Source of the DNA: Sambucus nigra
Lineage: Eukaryota; Streptophyta; Magnoliopsida; Dipsacales; Adoxaceae
DNA length: 64,000 nucleotides
Direction of reading: 5' to 3'
Assembly: GCA_949130495.1 (NCBI GenBank)
Contig: OX422209.1
Coordinates: 701,087,257 to 701,151,256 of the forward strand
The notes beneath the pieces are model-generated. The model was not told where the DNA came from, did not search any database, and was given only the letters and a program-made list of their open reading frames with translations. The translations under genes were made by a program, and so were the position numbers. Positions 11,974 to 25,700 of the stretch are shown here, one piece after another. Positions within the stretch are counted from its first letter, which is position 1. The number at the start of each line of letters is the position of its first letter.

Positions 11974-14901
11974 TGTGACACTCCGACTAATTAAATACCG
12001 GGTAGCTACTCCTTTATTAAATTAATTCAAAATGCCAAGTTGGTTCAGTTAATAGCATCACTGTCGAAAACATTTTTATAATTACTAACCACCTAGTATT
12101 TAAAAAGTAAGTGCCAAATTTTAAGTTAAGTCTGATTAACATGCAATAAAAGAATAATGGAAGAGCAAAAAAATCCATCCACCATAACGAAGTAATGAAA
12201 TAACCAACAATAATAATAAGAACTCCAGAGGAAAACTCCTCACAACAATCCCAACAAATGGAAATAATACTACAAGTCTGAATCCTGAATAATTACATGC
12301 CAAAAGTCTGAATAACTGAAATAGATGAAATGTCTCTAAAAGAAATAGGCGACATGCCCTACAACTGATAACTGATGAATATCGAGTCAAGATCGATGAA
12401 GCGTCTACAAGCAAAGTCCTGTAACTTCCACAAACAGCTACAGCTCGTCACCTGAATGAGAATCCTATGCATGGTGTCCTTGTGGCTGGGCACCTAAAAT
12501 GGTTTTTACAAAAATAGATTTGAAAGCAAATGGGTCAGAGCCCGAAAGTGGAAAACATTTTGAAAACAGCAAGTGTTTTAATAACATTAAAACATTAAAT
12601 GCAAAATACATGTTAGGACGTGCACTCACATGAAATTCTCACCTCTCGACTACATGTGCACTCCTAACGTACATTACCCATCTAAATGACACATATATCT
12701 AACCAAAACGTAATAAGTTCTACCTCTTACTACTCGATTCCCATATTACATTATAACGTTACCAAATAAATAGAGGGCTTTACTTAAACTCAGATTCTCA
12801 ATATGTAATACATTTCACTATTGGTTAACCCGTTATGTTTTCTCAAAACAATACCATAATTTTATTCACAATATTAACATGAAAGTTCCCATTAATTAAG
12901 TGTATATTATCCACATCATAAATATACAATACAAGCACCCCGAGACTAAGCTGCGGTGCACACATACTCTGATATCCATCCCGGTACATCACGTACATAA
13001 GGATCACATATTCCGAATCTCTCAGGAATAGTCCACAGATAACAACATCACAAATAATGGAGGCGAACACAGTCACATCACATGGGTCACGCACATACCT
13101 GCGCTCCCACGATCAACAGTCTTATTAACATCCCAATAAGTCCTTCTCGGACCTATGTTCATCGAGGTAACCAGTCTAAATCCGGGCAACACAAGGATTA
13201 GAGGGCCCTAAGCGAACGCAAACCTCCCGTGATAGCAAGTATGGTAGGTATGTCACACACATAAAATCAATACATATACTAAGTATGCACACGTCTTAGT
13301 AATCACCATAATATATTGGTACATATCTCTTCTCGTACTGACATATAATACTACACCATTTATATGTTCCCGGTTAATATAATTAATTAGGCCGTCAATA
13401 GCTCCCATCGTAATAGACACTCACGTCCTACTTCATATTTTCCCTTAGGTTCAAACTACACTTCTAGGTTTGACTCCCCATTATATCCCAAACATCCCAA
13501 ATATATCAATTACTCATCAAGGAAAGGCTATCTCTACCTATACACAAGGTTACGGGGCACTCGGGATCAAAACAGGCTAAAAAGCCTAAACTGTCAACTC
13601 GTTCGAAGTGTTCTAACGAGACTTCGTTCGAACGAACAGAGTCTTCTAACGAGATCTCGTTCGAACGAAGTGGGCTTTCTAACGAGATCTCGTTCGAACG
13701 AACTTCACCCTCATTAGAAGTCAATGGTCAACTCGTTAGAAGCTCGTTCGAACGAGGTCGTTCGAACGACCTGGGCAGGTCTTCTAACGAGCGACCAGAT
13801 TCGAGCCCAGATTTCTGATTTTCATTTTTCCAACATCTCTACTCCCCAAATCTCATCCAAACCTCAATTTATCAATTGTTTAAGGTCTCTAATCGTCCCT
13901 AAACATACTTAGTTCACATATTGACATGTTTGGGGGTATTAATTCATCCTAACATCATTCAAATATCAAATCTCTACATATTTTTCCCCAATTTTAAAAC
14001 TATGATCCCTAGAATTTATGAATCATCAAAGAACTGAATTAAATCCGTTTTTGGTTTCCTACTAATTGTAATATCATCAGAATAATCATTACACACCAAT
14101 CTACATGCGATTTTCTCATCAAAATGTACTTTCTATATCCAATTTACTTGGGTTTTTCATTAACTCCCAAGAACAAATCAGATTTTTATCAAATCCTACA
14201 CATGGAAGAAACATTCTATATAAAAATGAAATTAAATCACTTTCCTTAATGGTAACTCTGGATTTGATGACGAATTTGATGAATGGATCTCTCTCCTCTG
14301 CAGATTTCTCCTCTCCTCTCTTTCTACAAGCTTTCTTCTCCAAAGTTAATGGTGGCTAGGGTTTGTGCTTTAGAAATTCTTAGGAACAACTTTCAATAAC
14401 CTCCGTAGCCTATTTGGGTATTAGTGGGCTTAGTGGGTTAATGCCTAATCAGATATTACTTCCCAATTTTCGTAGCTTTTAATTCCTCAAAATTCAAAAT
14501 TACCAAACTACCCTTATACGTTGCCGGTATGGCCTAAAAATGCCCCGGGACCCAAACCAAACCCCCGACTAGTGTTTTCTGACTATTTCGACCCTTCCGG
14601 ACGCGTTGGCGCACTCAAAATGACCATACAGTTAATAGAACTAAAATTTACTTTTTAATTATCATAATTATATACCATGACGCGACTGTCACACGCGTCT
14701 TCAACAAAATTTCCAAATTACCGTATTTCAATCTCACGACAAATTTCATAATTCAAAATTCATATATAATCATATATGCACATATAATCAAATACCAACT
14801 CGCATCTCGCTAGTATTTTAACCCGGATTAATTTCTAATTAATACGCATTTAATTAAATTAATCCCATAAAATCAATATCACAAAAATACGGGGTATTAC
14901 A
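11974..14901 (-). repeat. Gypsy array LTR 1 (3' LTR of the left internal region), 2928 bp
   Basis: Begins TGTGACACTCC and ends GGGGTATTACA at 14901. It is the most divergent of the three in the palindrome cluster (13590-13792), where it lacks units found in LTRs 2 and 3. It also has AAGGAAAGTGA where the others have AAGGCAAGTGA, so the putative splice donor is lost here. Confidence 0.92.
13590..13792. repeat. GTTCGAAC palindrome cluster in LTR 1
   Basis: Closely packed perfect palindromes of the type TCGTTCGAACGA, interspersed with CTTCTAACGAG and CTCGTTAGAAG words. The cluster recurs in all five LTRs of the window. Confidence 0.85.
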
Positions 14902-14914
14902 TACTTCCCCCTAA
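14902..14914 (-). other. Polypurine tract of the left Gypsy copy
   Basis: TACTTCCCCCTAA on the plus strand reads as a purine-rich tract on the minus strand, directly internal to LTR 1. It marks the 3' end of the internal region. Confidence 0.8.
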
Positions 14915-14942
14915 TAACTGAATTTCGTCCCAAAATTCGAAA

Positions 14943-17900
14943 CTAGAATGTACCTGGTAAGAACAACTCTGGATAACGTTCGCGCATCTCATCCTCGCGC
15001 TCCCATGTGGACTCCTCGACATTATGATGTCGCCACTGAACACGTACTAACGGAACTATCTTTGACCGCAGTTTTCGCTCACTTCGATCCAAAATAGCAA
15101 TCGGCCCCTCCTCGTAGGAGCTATCAGGCTGGAGATCGATGTCCTCCAAAGCAATATGAGAATGAGCCAAATTGTCTCTAAGATATTTTCTTAACGAGGA
15201 AATATGAAATACATCGTGAATCCGATGCAAATGCTCCGGTAATCCAAGCCTGTATGCAACTGGTTCAATCCGCTCAATAATAGGAAATGGTACCACATAT
15301 CTCGGTGCCAACTTCCCTTTCTTCCCGAAACGCATAATCCCCTTCATAGGAGATACTCTGAACAAAACCTGGTCCCCCACTTGGAACTCTTTGAAGAACC
15401 TCTTCGCATCAGCATAGCTCTTCTGCCGATCCTGAGCTACCCGAATGCGACTCCAAATCAATTATATCCTTGCCGAAGTATCCTGAATCACTTCCGGCCC
15501 TAGTAGTTTGTTGTCCCCTACCTCTAACCAACATGCTGGGGAACGACAAGGTCTACCGTACAACGCCTCAAATGGAGCCATGCCAATGGTGAACTGGTAG
15601 GAGTTGTTGTAAGCAAACTCTACCAGTGGCAGATACTGCTCCCATCCACCCCCAAAATCAATGATACTCATACGTAGCATGTCCTCCAACATCTGGTTTG
15701 TACGCTCCGTTCGCCCATCAGTCTGCGGGTGATACGCCGTACTCAACCGCAATTCCGTGCCCATGGCCTCCGGAAAACTCTCCCAAAACCGTGAAACAAA
15801 TATCTTGTCTCGGTCGGACACGATATTTAAGGGCACACCATGAAGTCTCACTATCTATGAAATAAAGAGCTGGGCATACTGTTCCGTAGTGTAGTCTGTC
15901 CTTACGGGTAGGAAATGAGCGACTTTGGTCAACCTGTCCACAATTACCCAAATGGAGTCGTGACCTCTCTGTGACGTAGGCAACCCCGTGATAAAGTCCA
16001 TGGATATGCTCTCCTACATCCACATCGGGACCTCCAACGGCTGTAGCAGACCTGCCGATCTCTGATGATCCACTTTTACTAGCTGACAAGTGGCGCATTT
16101 AGAGACAAACTCGGCAATATCTCTCTTCATCCCGCTCCACCAATACTGTCGTCTCATGTCTTGGTACATTTTGTCCCCACCGGGATGTACCGCGAATCGT
16201 GAGCCGTGCGACTCAGCCGTCACCTCGTGCCGCAATTCCTACCCTTCCGGAACTACTAATCTCCCATTGAAGCGTAATCCCCCGTATGAGCTAACGGTAT
16301 AGGATTCGGCTCCCTCTGCTAGTAATCGAACTATCAGCTCCTGACAGAACGAGTCATCTGCTTGTACCTTTACCACTCTCGTGACAATCTGCGGCGTAAC
16401 AGTCATTACCGACATGAATGATCGGGCCACTGCATCCTAGTGTCCAAATTCCTTCCACTTGGCCTTCCACACCTCTGCCACTTCATCTGCTGGCCTACGG
16501 CTCAACGCGTCTGCCACCACGTTAGCCTTCCCCGGGTGATACTGGATATCAAACTGATAGTCCTTCACAAACTCAAGCCACCTTTGCTGCCGCATATTCA
16601 ACTCCTTCTGTGTGAATAGGTACTGTAGGGACTTGTGGTCTGTGAACAATCGAAACTTCTCCCCCAAAAGATAATGTCTCCATATCCGAAGGGCAAATAC
16701 AACTGCCGCCAACTCCAAGTCATGAGTGGGGTAATTCTTCTCATGAGGCTTTAGCTTACGGGAATCATAAGCTATGGCCTGACTCTCCTGCTGCAATACA
16801 CCTCCAAGTCCTTGTAAGGACGCATCGGTGTAGACTAGATACTCAACTCCCGGTCTCGGCAACGCTAGCACAGGTGCTGAGGTCAACTTATCCTTCAACT
16901 CATCGAATGCCAACTGACAGGCATCACTCCAGATAAATGGCACACCCTTACGAGTCAGATGTGTCAAAGGACCTGCTATCTTCGAGAATCCCCGAATGAA
17001 CCTCCTGTAGTATCCTGCTAGGCCCAAGAAACTACGAATCTCTGTCGGTGTCGTGGGCTGTCCCCACTCCCTCACCGCGGGTACCTTCCCCGGATCAACA
17101 GATATCCCCCGGTCGGAAATAATATGTCCCAAAAACTGGACCTCCTTCAGCCAAAACCCGCATTTCTCATACTTTGCATAAAGCTCGTTCTGACATAGTG
17201 TCTGCAAAACTTGCCTCAAATGCTCGGCGTTCTCCTCCTCTGTCTGGAAGTAAACCAGAATATCATCGATGAAGATAATGACAAACTGATCTAGGAAATC
17301 CCTGAACACTCTATTCATCAAGTCTATAAACACTGCTGGAGCGTTGGTCAAACCAAAAGGCATAACTCGAAACTCGTAAGAACCATATCTCGACAAGAAC
17401 GCAGTCTTCGAGACATCCTCCTCCCTGATACGCAACTGATGGTATCCCGATCTCAAATCAATCTTCGAGAAGAAAGAAGCTCCTCTCAACTGGTCGAATA
17501 AGTCATCGATTCGAGGCAACGGATACTTATTCCGTATCGTGACCTTATTCAACTCTCAGTAGTCCACACACAATCTTAGTGAACCATCTCTCTTCTTCAC
17601 GAACAACAAAGGGGCACCCCACGGCTAAGTACTCCTCCGTATAAACCCCTGACCTAACAACTGCTCAATCTGATCCCGTAACTCCCTCATCTCATCTGGA
17701 GCCATACGGTATGGTGCGCGTGCTATAGGTCTCGTACCTGGCAATAAGTCTATAACAAAGTCTATCTCTCGACTGGGGGGTAGGCCTGGTATCTCATGAA
17801 ACACATCAGAATACTCCCTGACAACTGGGATCGAATCTAAAGGAATCACAACCTCCTTAGAGGTATCCTCCTCTATGTAATACAAATGAGCGGTCGAGCC

Positions 17901-19580
17901 TCCCTCTGGGCGAGGCATCGCCACTACAAACATCTCTTGCCCCGGAATGGCAAAAACAATGCTCCCACTGAAGCAATAAATCATGGCTCTATAATCAGCG
18001 AGCCAATCCATACCGATTATCACATCGTGAACATGCATATCTAATACCAACATATCTGCAGGTAACACTAGACTACCAATATCTACCCCCACTCTTCGGC
18101 ATATAAAGAAAATAAGTGACCCACTCCCCAATGGTGAGTCTACACACGTCACCGTGCTCTCTGATGTGGCTAATAGCCCTAAGGCTTTCGCAAAATGTGT
18201 AGCTATAAAGCAATGTGTTTCCCCCGTATCAAACAAAACCCGACCCATAGTACCATGGATAGGAAACATACCCTCAATAGCGGGTGGTGCCTGCAGAGCT
18301 GCTGCCTGGTGGACGTTATAGACACGTCCATACTGTAACTGTCCCTGCTGCACAGGAACTGCTAGAATGGTTGGAAGAGCTGGCACCTGGGCTGGAGCTG
18401 GGAGGGTTGGTGGAAAAAGTGGCCTATGTGGCTCATGTCGAGCACCCTGCTGCTGCTGCGGGGCCCTGCCCCTATCAGGACAGTCCTGGCGTTTATGGCC
18501 AGTCTTGCCACAAACAAAACACTTCCTCGGGAAGTTCCCCCCTCTCGGTCCCTGCTGCCCCCGGCCCTGGTGGCCGTTACCATTCCTCCACTGGCCCTGC
18601 TGGCCCTGCTGGCCCTGCTAAAACTGATGTTGACCATTTTGACCCTGCTGGTGCTGATGGCCGTTCGGACCCTGATGGCCCTGCCGGAAACCTCCCTGTC
18701 CGTGCCTGAAATTTCCTGACCTGAATCTCGTGTGATCCCCCTGCTGGGCACCCTGATCACCCTACCTCTGAACTGATTGTGACCCACTGGCACCATTTCC
18801 TCCAGTCTTGCCCTGATGGCTAGACTCTCCCGATCGTTTTCCCTCAGCCATGTGAAAACGGTGATCCTGGCAATGGAGCAATGCAGTGTTAACCACATCA
18901 GAATAAGTGGCTAACGAGAGGTTCCCTAACAAGTGTTGACGAATCCTCCATGTCAACCCGTCCGTAAATTTCTGTATCTTCTTCTCCTCCGTCGGTATCT
19001 CATCCGGAACAATGTTCAGAAGATCAGTAAATTCGGCCTCATACTCGGCCACAGTCTTACCCTCCTACTTGAGGCCCATCAACTTCCTCCTCATCTCTGT
19101 GTGAACAGCCGACGGAAAGTACTTGCGGTCAAACCGCACCCAAAACTCCTGAATAGTGAGAGTATCCCTCTCCTCTACGGTGGTAATAGACTCCCACCAC
19201 TACAGTACAGACCCTACCAGCTTAAAGGTAGCTAGTATCTGCTTCTGAACATCTGTGCACTCATACATCCTCAAGTGCCGTTGTATATCCTTCCTCCACT
19301 GACTCGAAACTACCACATCGGAGCTACCTGCGAACTCCGGAGGGTGGGCTTTATGAAAAGCATCACGTACACGTTCCTAAGCAAACGGGAATGCATGAGC
19401 CTGAACTGGCGCGGCTATCGGCTCCTGAGGTGGTGACTGCTGAACTACAGCTAGTGCGGCATTTACCGCCTGAGCCACCATGGCTGCAACCTCGGCGGCA
19501 TTCATCGTGCCCTGAGCTGGTGCGGGCTGTGGTTATGGCATCGCATCCCTGGGAACCCTTCGTACAAGTCGTGGAGGCAT
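14943..19580 (-). pseudogene. Gypsy gag-pol, left copy, one frame with many stops
   Basis: From the ATG at 19578-19580 to the terminal TAG at 14943-14945 all recognisable domains lie in one reading frame, so the damage is point mutation and not indels. Order: gag capsid (about 19050-19500), Gln/Gly-rich linker and zinc knuckle (18480-18760), protease with DTGE where DTGA is expected (about 18230), reverse transcriptase with FIDDILVY (about 17260), RNase H with YTDAS (about 16830), integrase zinc-binding and catalytic parts (15500-16240), and a C-terminal chromodomain-like tail ending WEREDEMRERYPELF. Stops shared with the right copy include one just after the gag start, one ahead of the zinc knuckle (18762-18764), one at 17625-17627, one in YRELN of RT (about 17553) and one near 15852. 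Stops private to this copy lie near 16431, 16236 and 15462. Confidence 0.92.
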
Positions 19581-19750
19581 CTGAAATAAGAATGAAGTTT
19601 ATAAGTTCGCAGTTATAAACTTAAAATAGCTGAAGAACGTAGAATATACAAAAGGATACAACAGTCCTAAAGTATAGGGCTCTACATCGAAGGAAGCTCA
19701 GCGGAAAACATAATAAGCCGTTCAGATCCTAAAGAACACTAGAACCTGAT

Positions 19751-19762
19751 GCTCTGATACCA
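19751..19762 (-). other. Primer-binding site (initiator Met tRNA), left copy
   Basis: GCTCTGATACCA on the plus strand is TGGTATCAGAGC on the minus strand, the standard plant retrotransposon site complementary to the 3' end of tRNA-iMet. It lies two bases from the start of LTR 2. Confidence 0.9.
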
Positions 19763-19764
19763 CT

Positions 19765-22722
19765 TGTGACACCCCGACTAATTAAATACCGGGTAGCTAC
19801 TCCTTTATTAAATTAATTCAAAATGCCAAGTTGGTTCAGTTAATAGCATCACTGTCGAAAACATTTTTATAATTACTAACCACCTAGTATTTAAAAAGTA
19901 AGTGCCAAATTTTAAGTTAAGTCTGATTAACATGCAATAAAAGAATAATGGAAGAGCAACAAAATCCATCCACCATAACGAAGTAATGAAATAACCAACA
20001 ATAATAATAAGAACTCCAGAGGAAAACTCCTCACAACAATCCCAACAAATGGAAATAATACTACAAGTCTGAATCCTGAATAATTACATGCCAAAAGTCT
20101 GAATAACTGAAATAGATGAAACGTCTTTAAAAGAAATGTGCGACATGCCCTACAACTGATAACTGATGAATATCGAGTCAAGATCGATGAAGCGTCTACA
20201 AGCAAAGTCCTGTAACTTCCACAAACAGCTACAGCTCGTCACCTGAATGAGAATCCTATGCATGGTGTCCTTGTGGCTGGGCACCTAAAATGGTTTTTAC
20301 AAAAATAGATTTGAAAGCAAATGGGTCAGAGCCCGAAAGTGGAAAACATTTTGAAAACAGCAAGTGTTTTAATAACATTAAAACATTAAATGAAAAATAC
20401 ATGTTAGGACGTGCACTCACATGAAATTCTCACCTCTCGACTACATGTGCACTACTAACGTACATTACCCATCTAAATGACACATATATCTAACCAAAAC
20501 GTAATAAGTTCTACCTCTTACTACTCGATTCCCATATTACATTATAACGTTACCAAATAAATAGAGGGCTTTACTTAAACTCAGATTCTCAATATGTAAT
20601 ACATTTCACTATTGGTTAACTCGTTATGTTTTCTCAAAACAATACCATAATTTTATTCACAATATTAACATGAAAGTTCCCATTAATTAAGTGTATATTA
20701 TCCACATCATAAATATACCATACAAGCACCCCGAGACTAAGCTGCGGTGCACACATACTCTGCTATCCATCCCGGTACATCACGTACATAAGGATCACAT
20801 ATTTCGAATCTCTCAGGAATAGTCCACAGATAACAACATCACAAATAATGGAGGCGAACACAATCACATCACATGGGTCACGCACATACCTGCGCTCCCA
20901 CGATCAGCAGTCTTATTAACATCCCAATAAGTCCTTCTCTGACCTATGTTCATCGAGGTAACCAGTCTAAATCCGGGCAACACAAGGATTAGAGGGCCCT
21001 AAGCTAACGCAAACCTCCCGTGATAGCAAGTATGGTAGGTATGTCATACACATAAAATCAATACATATACTAAGTATGCACACGTCTTAGTAATCACCAT
21101 AATATATTGGTACATATCTCTTCTCGTACTGACATATAACACTACACCATTTATATGTTCCCGGTTAATATAATTAATTAGGCCGTCAATAGCTCCCATC
21201 GTAATAGACACTCACGTCTTACTTCATATTTTCCCTTAGGTTCAAACTACACTTCTAGGTTTGACTCCCCATTATATCCCAAACATCCCAAATATATCAA
21301 TTACTCATCAAGGAAAGGCTATCTCTACCTATACACAAGGTTACGGGGCACTCGGGATCAAAACAGGCTAAAAAGCCTAAATTGTCAACTCGTTCGAAGT
21401 CTCGTTCGAACGAGGCTGTTCTAACGAGACTTCGTTCGAACGAACTGAGTCTTCTAACGAGATCTCGTTCGAACGAAGTGGGCTTTCTAACGAGATCTCG
21501 TTCGAACGATCTCATCGAACGAACTTCACCCTCGTTAGAAGTCAATGGTCAACTCGTTAGAAGCTCGTTCGAACGAGGTCGTTCGAACGACCTGGGCAGG
21601 TCTTCTAACGAGCGACCAGATTCGAGCCCAGATTTCTGATTTTCATTTTTCCAACTTCTCTACTCCCCAAATCTCATCCAAACCTCAATTTATCAATTGT
21701 TTAAGGTCTCTAATCGTCCCTAAACATACTTAGTTCACATATTGACATGTTTGGGGGTATTAATTCATCCTAACATCATTCAAATATCAAATCTCTACAT
21801 ATTTTTCCCCAATTTTAAAACTATGATCCCTAGAATTTATGAATCATCAAAGAACTGAATTAAATCCGTTTTTGGTTTCCTACTAATTGTAATATCATCA
21901 GAATAATCATTACACACCAATCTACATGCGATTTTCTCATCAAAATGTACTTTCTATATCCAATTTACATGGGTTTTTCATTAACTCCCAAGAACAAATC
22001 AGATTTTTATCAAATCCTACACATGGAAGAAACATTCTATATAAAAATGAAATTAAATCACTTGCCTTAATGGTAACTCTGGATTTGATGACGAATTTGA
22101 TGAATGGATCTCTCTCCTCTGCAGATTTCTCCTCTCCTCTCTTTCTACAAGCTTTCTTCTCCAAAGTTAATGGTGGCTAGGGTTTGTGCTTTAGAAATTC
22201 TTAGGAACAACTTTCAATAACCTCCGTAGCCTATTTGGTTATTAGTGGGCTTAGTGGGTTAATGCCTAATCAGATATTACTTCCCGATTTTCGTAGCTTT
22301 TAATTCCTCAAAATTCAAAATTACCAAAATACCCTTATACGTTGCCGGTATGGCCTAAAAATGCCCCGGGACCCAAACCAAACCCCCGACTAGTGTTTTC
22401 TGACTATTTCGACCCTTCCGGACGCGTTGGCGCACTCAAAATAACCATACAGTTAATAGAACTAAAATTCACTTTTTAATCATCATAATTATATACCATG
22501 ACGCGACTGTCACACGCGTCTTCAACAAAATTTCCAAATTACCGTATTTCAATCTCACGACAAATTTCATAATTCAAAATTCATATATAATCATATATGC
22601 ACATATAATCAAATACCAACTCGCATCTCGCTAGTATTTTAACCCGGATTAATTTCTAATTAATACGCAATTAATTAAATTAATCCCATAAAATCAATAT
22701 CACAAAAATACGGGGTATTACA
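19765..22722 (-). repeat. Gypsy array LTR 2 (shared middle LTR), 2958 bp
   Basis: Begins TGTGACACCCCGAC and ends GGGGTATTACA. It serves as the 5' LTR of the left copy and the 3' LTR of the right copy. Its palindrome cluster (21385-21614) resembles that of LTR 3 more than LTR 1. Confidence 0.92.
21385..21614. repeat. GTTCGAAC palindrome cluster in LTR 2
   Basis: Same motif family as in LTR 1, with extra CTCGTTCGAACGAG units and an ATCTCATCGAACGAAC segment that LTR 1 lacks. Confidence 0.85.
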
Positions 22723-22735
22723 TACTTCCCCCTAA
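22723..22735 (-). other. Polypurine tract of the right Gypsy copy
   Basis: TACTTCCCCCTAA directly internal to LTR 2, identical to the left copy. Confidence 0.8.
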
Positions 22736-22763
22736 TAACTGAATTTCGTCCCAAAATTCGAAA

Positions 22764-25700
22764 CTAGAATGTACCTGGTAAGAACAACTCTGGATAACGT
22801 TCGCGCATCTCATCCTCGCGCTCCCATGTGGACTCCTCGACATTATGATGTCGCCACTGAACACGTACTAACGGAACTATCTTTGACCGCAGTTTTCGCT
22901 CACTTCGGTCCAAAATAGCAATCGGCCCCTCCTCGTAGGAGCTATCAGGATGGAGATCGATGTCCTCCAAAGCAATATGAGAATGAGCCAAATTGTCTCT
23001 AAGATATTTTCTTAACGAGGAAATATGAAATACATCGTGAATCCGATGCAAATGCTCTGGTAATCCAAGCCTGTATGCAACTGGTCCAATCCGCTCAATA
23101 ATAGGAAATGGTACCACATATCTCGGTGCCAACTTCCCTTTCTTCCCGAAACGCATAATCCCCTTCATAGGAGATACTCTGAGCAAAACCTGGTCCCCCA
23201 CTTGGAACTCTCTAAAGAACCTCTTTGCATCAGCATAGCTCTCCTGCCGATCCTGAGCTACCCGAATGCGACTCCAAATCAATTCTATCCTTGCCGAAGT
23301 ATCCTGAATCACTTCCGGCCCTAGTAGTTTGTTGTCCCCTACCTCTAACCAACATGCTGGGGAACGACAAGGTCTACCGTACAACGCCTCAAATGGAGCC
23401 ATGCCAATGGTGAACTGGTAGGAATTGTTGTAAGCAAACTCTACCAGTGGAAGATACTGCTCCCATCCACCCCCAAAATCAATGATACTCATACGTAGCA
23501 TGTCATCCAACATCTGGTTTGTACGCTCCGTTCGCCCATCAGTCTACGGGTGATACGCCGTACTCAACCGCAATTCCGTGCCCATGGCCTCCGAAAAACT
23601 CTCCCAAAACCGTGAAACAAATATCTTGTCTCGGTCGGACACGATATTTAAGGGCACACCGTGAAGTCTCACTATCTATGAAATAAAGAGCTGGGCATAC
23701 TGTCCCGTAGTGTAGTCTGTCCTTACGGGTAGGAAATGAGCGACTTTGGTCAACCTGTCCACAATTACCCAAATGGAGTCGTGACCTCTCTGTGACGTAG
23801 GCAACCCCGTGATAAAGTCCATGGATATGCTCTCCCACATCCACATCGGGACCTCCAACGGCTGTAGCAGTCCTGCCGATCTCTGATAATCCACTTTTAC
23901 TAGCTGACAAGTGGCGCATTTAGAGACAAAGTCGGCAATATCTCTCTTCATCCCGCTCCACCAATACTGTCGTCTCATGTCTTGGTACATTTTGTCCCCA
24001 CCGGGATGTACCCCGAATCGTGAGCCGTGCGACTCAGCCATCACCTCGTGCCGCAATTCCTCCCCTTCCGGAACTACTAATCTCCCATTGAAGCGTAATC
24101 CCCCGTATGAGCTAACGGTATAGGATTCGGATCCCTCTGCTAGTAATCGAACTATCAGCTCCTGACAGAACGAGTCATCTGCTTGTGCCTTTACCACTCT
24201 CGTGACAATCTGCGGCATAACAGTCATTACCGACATGAATGATCGGGCCACTGCATCCTGGTGTCCCAATTCCTTCCACTTGGATTTCCACACCTCTGCC
24301 ACTTCATCTGCTAGCCTACGGCTCAACGCGTCTGCCACCACGTTAGCCTTCCCCGGGTGATACTGGATATCAAACTGATAGTCCTTCACAAACTCAAGCC
24401 ACCTTCGCTGCCGCATATTCAACTCCTTCTGTGTGAATAGGTACTGTAGGGACTTGTGGTCTGTGAACAATCGAAACTTCTCCCCTAAAAGATAATGTCT
24501 CCATATCCGAAGGGCAAATACAACTGCCGCCAACTCCAAGTCATGAGTGGGGTAATTCTTCTCATGAGGCTTTAGCTTACGGGAATCATAAGCTTTGGCC
24601 TGACTCTCCTGCTGCAATACACCTCCAAGTCCTTGTAAGGACGCATCGGTGTAGACTAGATACTCAACTCCCGGTCTCGGCAACGCTAGCACAGGTGCTG
24701 AGGTCAACTTATCCTTCAACTCATCGAATGCCAACTGACAGGCATCACTCCAGATAAATGGCACACCCTTACGAGTCAGATGTGTCAAAGGACCTGCTAT
24801 CTTCGAGAATCCCCGAATGAACCTCCTGTAGTATCCTGCTAGGCCCAAGAAACTACGAATCTCCGTCGGTGTCGTGGGCTGTCCCCACTCCCTCACCGCG
24901 GATACCTTCCCCGGATCAACAGATATCCCCCGGTCGAAAATAATATGTCCCAAAAACTGGACCTCCTTCAGCCAAAACCCGCATTTCTCATACTTTGCAT
25001 ACAGCTCGTTCGGACTTAGTGTCTGCAAAACTTGCCTCAAATGCTCGGCGTTCTCCTCCTCTGTCTGGAAGTAAACCAGAATATCATCGATGAAGACAAT
25101 GACAAACTGATCTAGGAAATCCCTGAACACTCTATTCATCAAGTCTATAAACACTGCTGGAGCATTGGTCAAACCAAAAGGCATAACTCGAAACTCGTAA
25201 GAACCATATCTCGACAAGAACGCAGTCTTCGAGACATCCTCCTCCTTGATACGCAACTGATGGTATCCCGATCTCAAATCAATCTTCGAGAAGAAAGAAG
25301 CTCCTCTCAACTGGTCGAATAAGTCATCGATTCGAGGCAACGGATACTTATTCCGTATCGTGACCTTATTCAACTCTCAGTAGTCCACACACAATCTTAG
25401 TGAACCATCTCTCTTCTTCACGAACAACAAAGGGGCACCCCACGGCTAAGTACTCCTCCGTATAAACCCCTGACCCAACAACTGCTCAATCTGATCTCGT
25501 AACTCCCTCATCTCAGCTGGAGCCATACGGTACGGTGCGCGTGCTATAGGTCTCGTACCTGGCAATAAGTCTATAACAAAGTCTATCTCTCGACTGGGGG
25601 GTAGGCCTGGTATCTCATGAAACACATCAGAATACTCCCTGACAACTGGGATCGAATCTAAAGGAATCACAACCTCCTTAGAGGTATCCTCCTCTATGTA

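Noticed and set aside
13590..13792. Palindrome clusters considered as CRISPR-like arrays or heat-shock elements
   Set aside because: No uniform repeat-spacer structure and a plant context exclude CRISPR. Heat-shock elements need GAA and TTC separated by two bases; here TTC and GAA are directly adjacent, so the match is not proper.
15718..16098. 126-residue minus-strand frame (also 23539-23919 and 40919-41122)
   Set aside because: Out-of-frame shadow of the integrase region; the known domains are in the other frame.
18284..18719. Pro/Gly/Leu-rich plus-strand ORFs opposite gag (also 26105-26531 and minus-strand 38307-38650)
   Set aside because: They are antisense translations of the Gln/Gly-rich CAGGGCCAGCAG repeats ahead of the zinc knuckle, with no independent signal.
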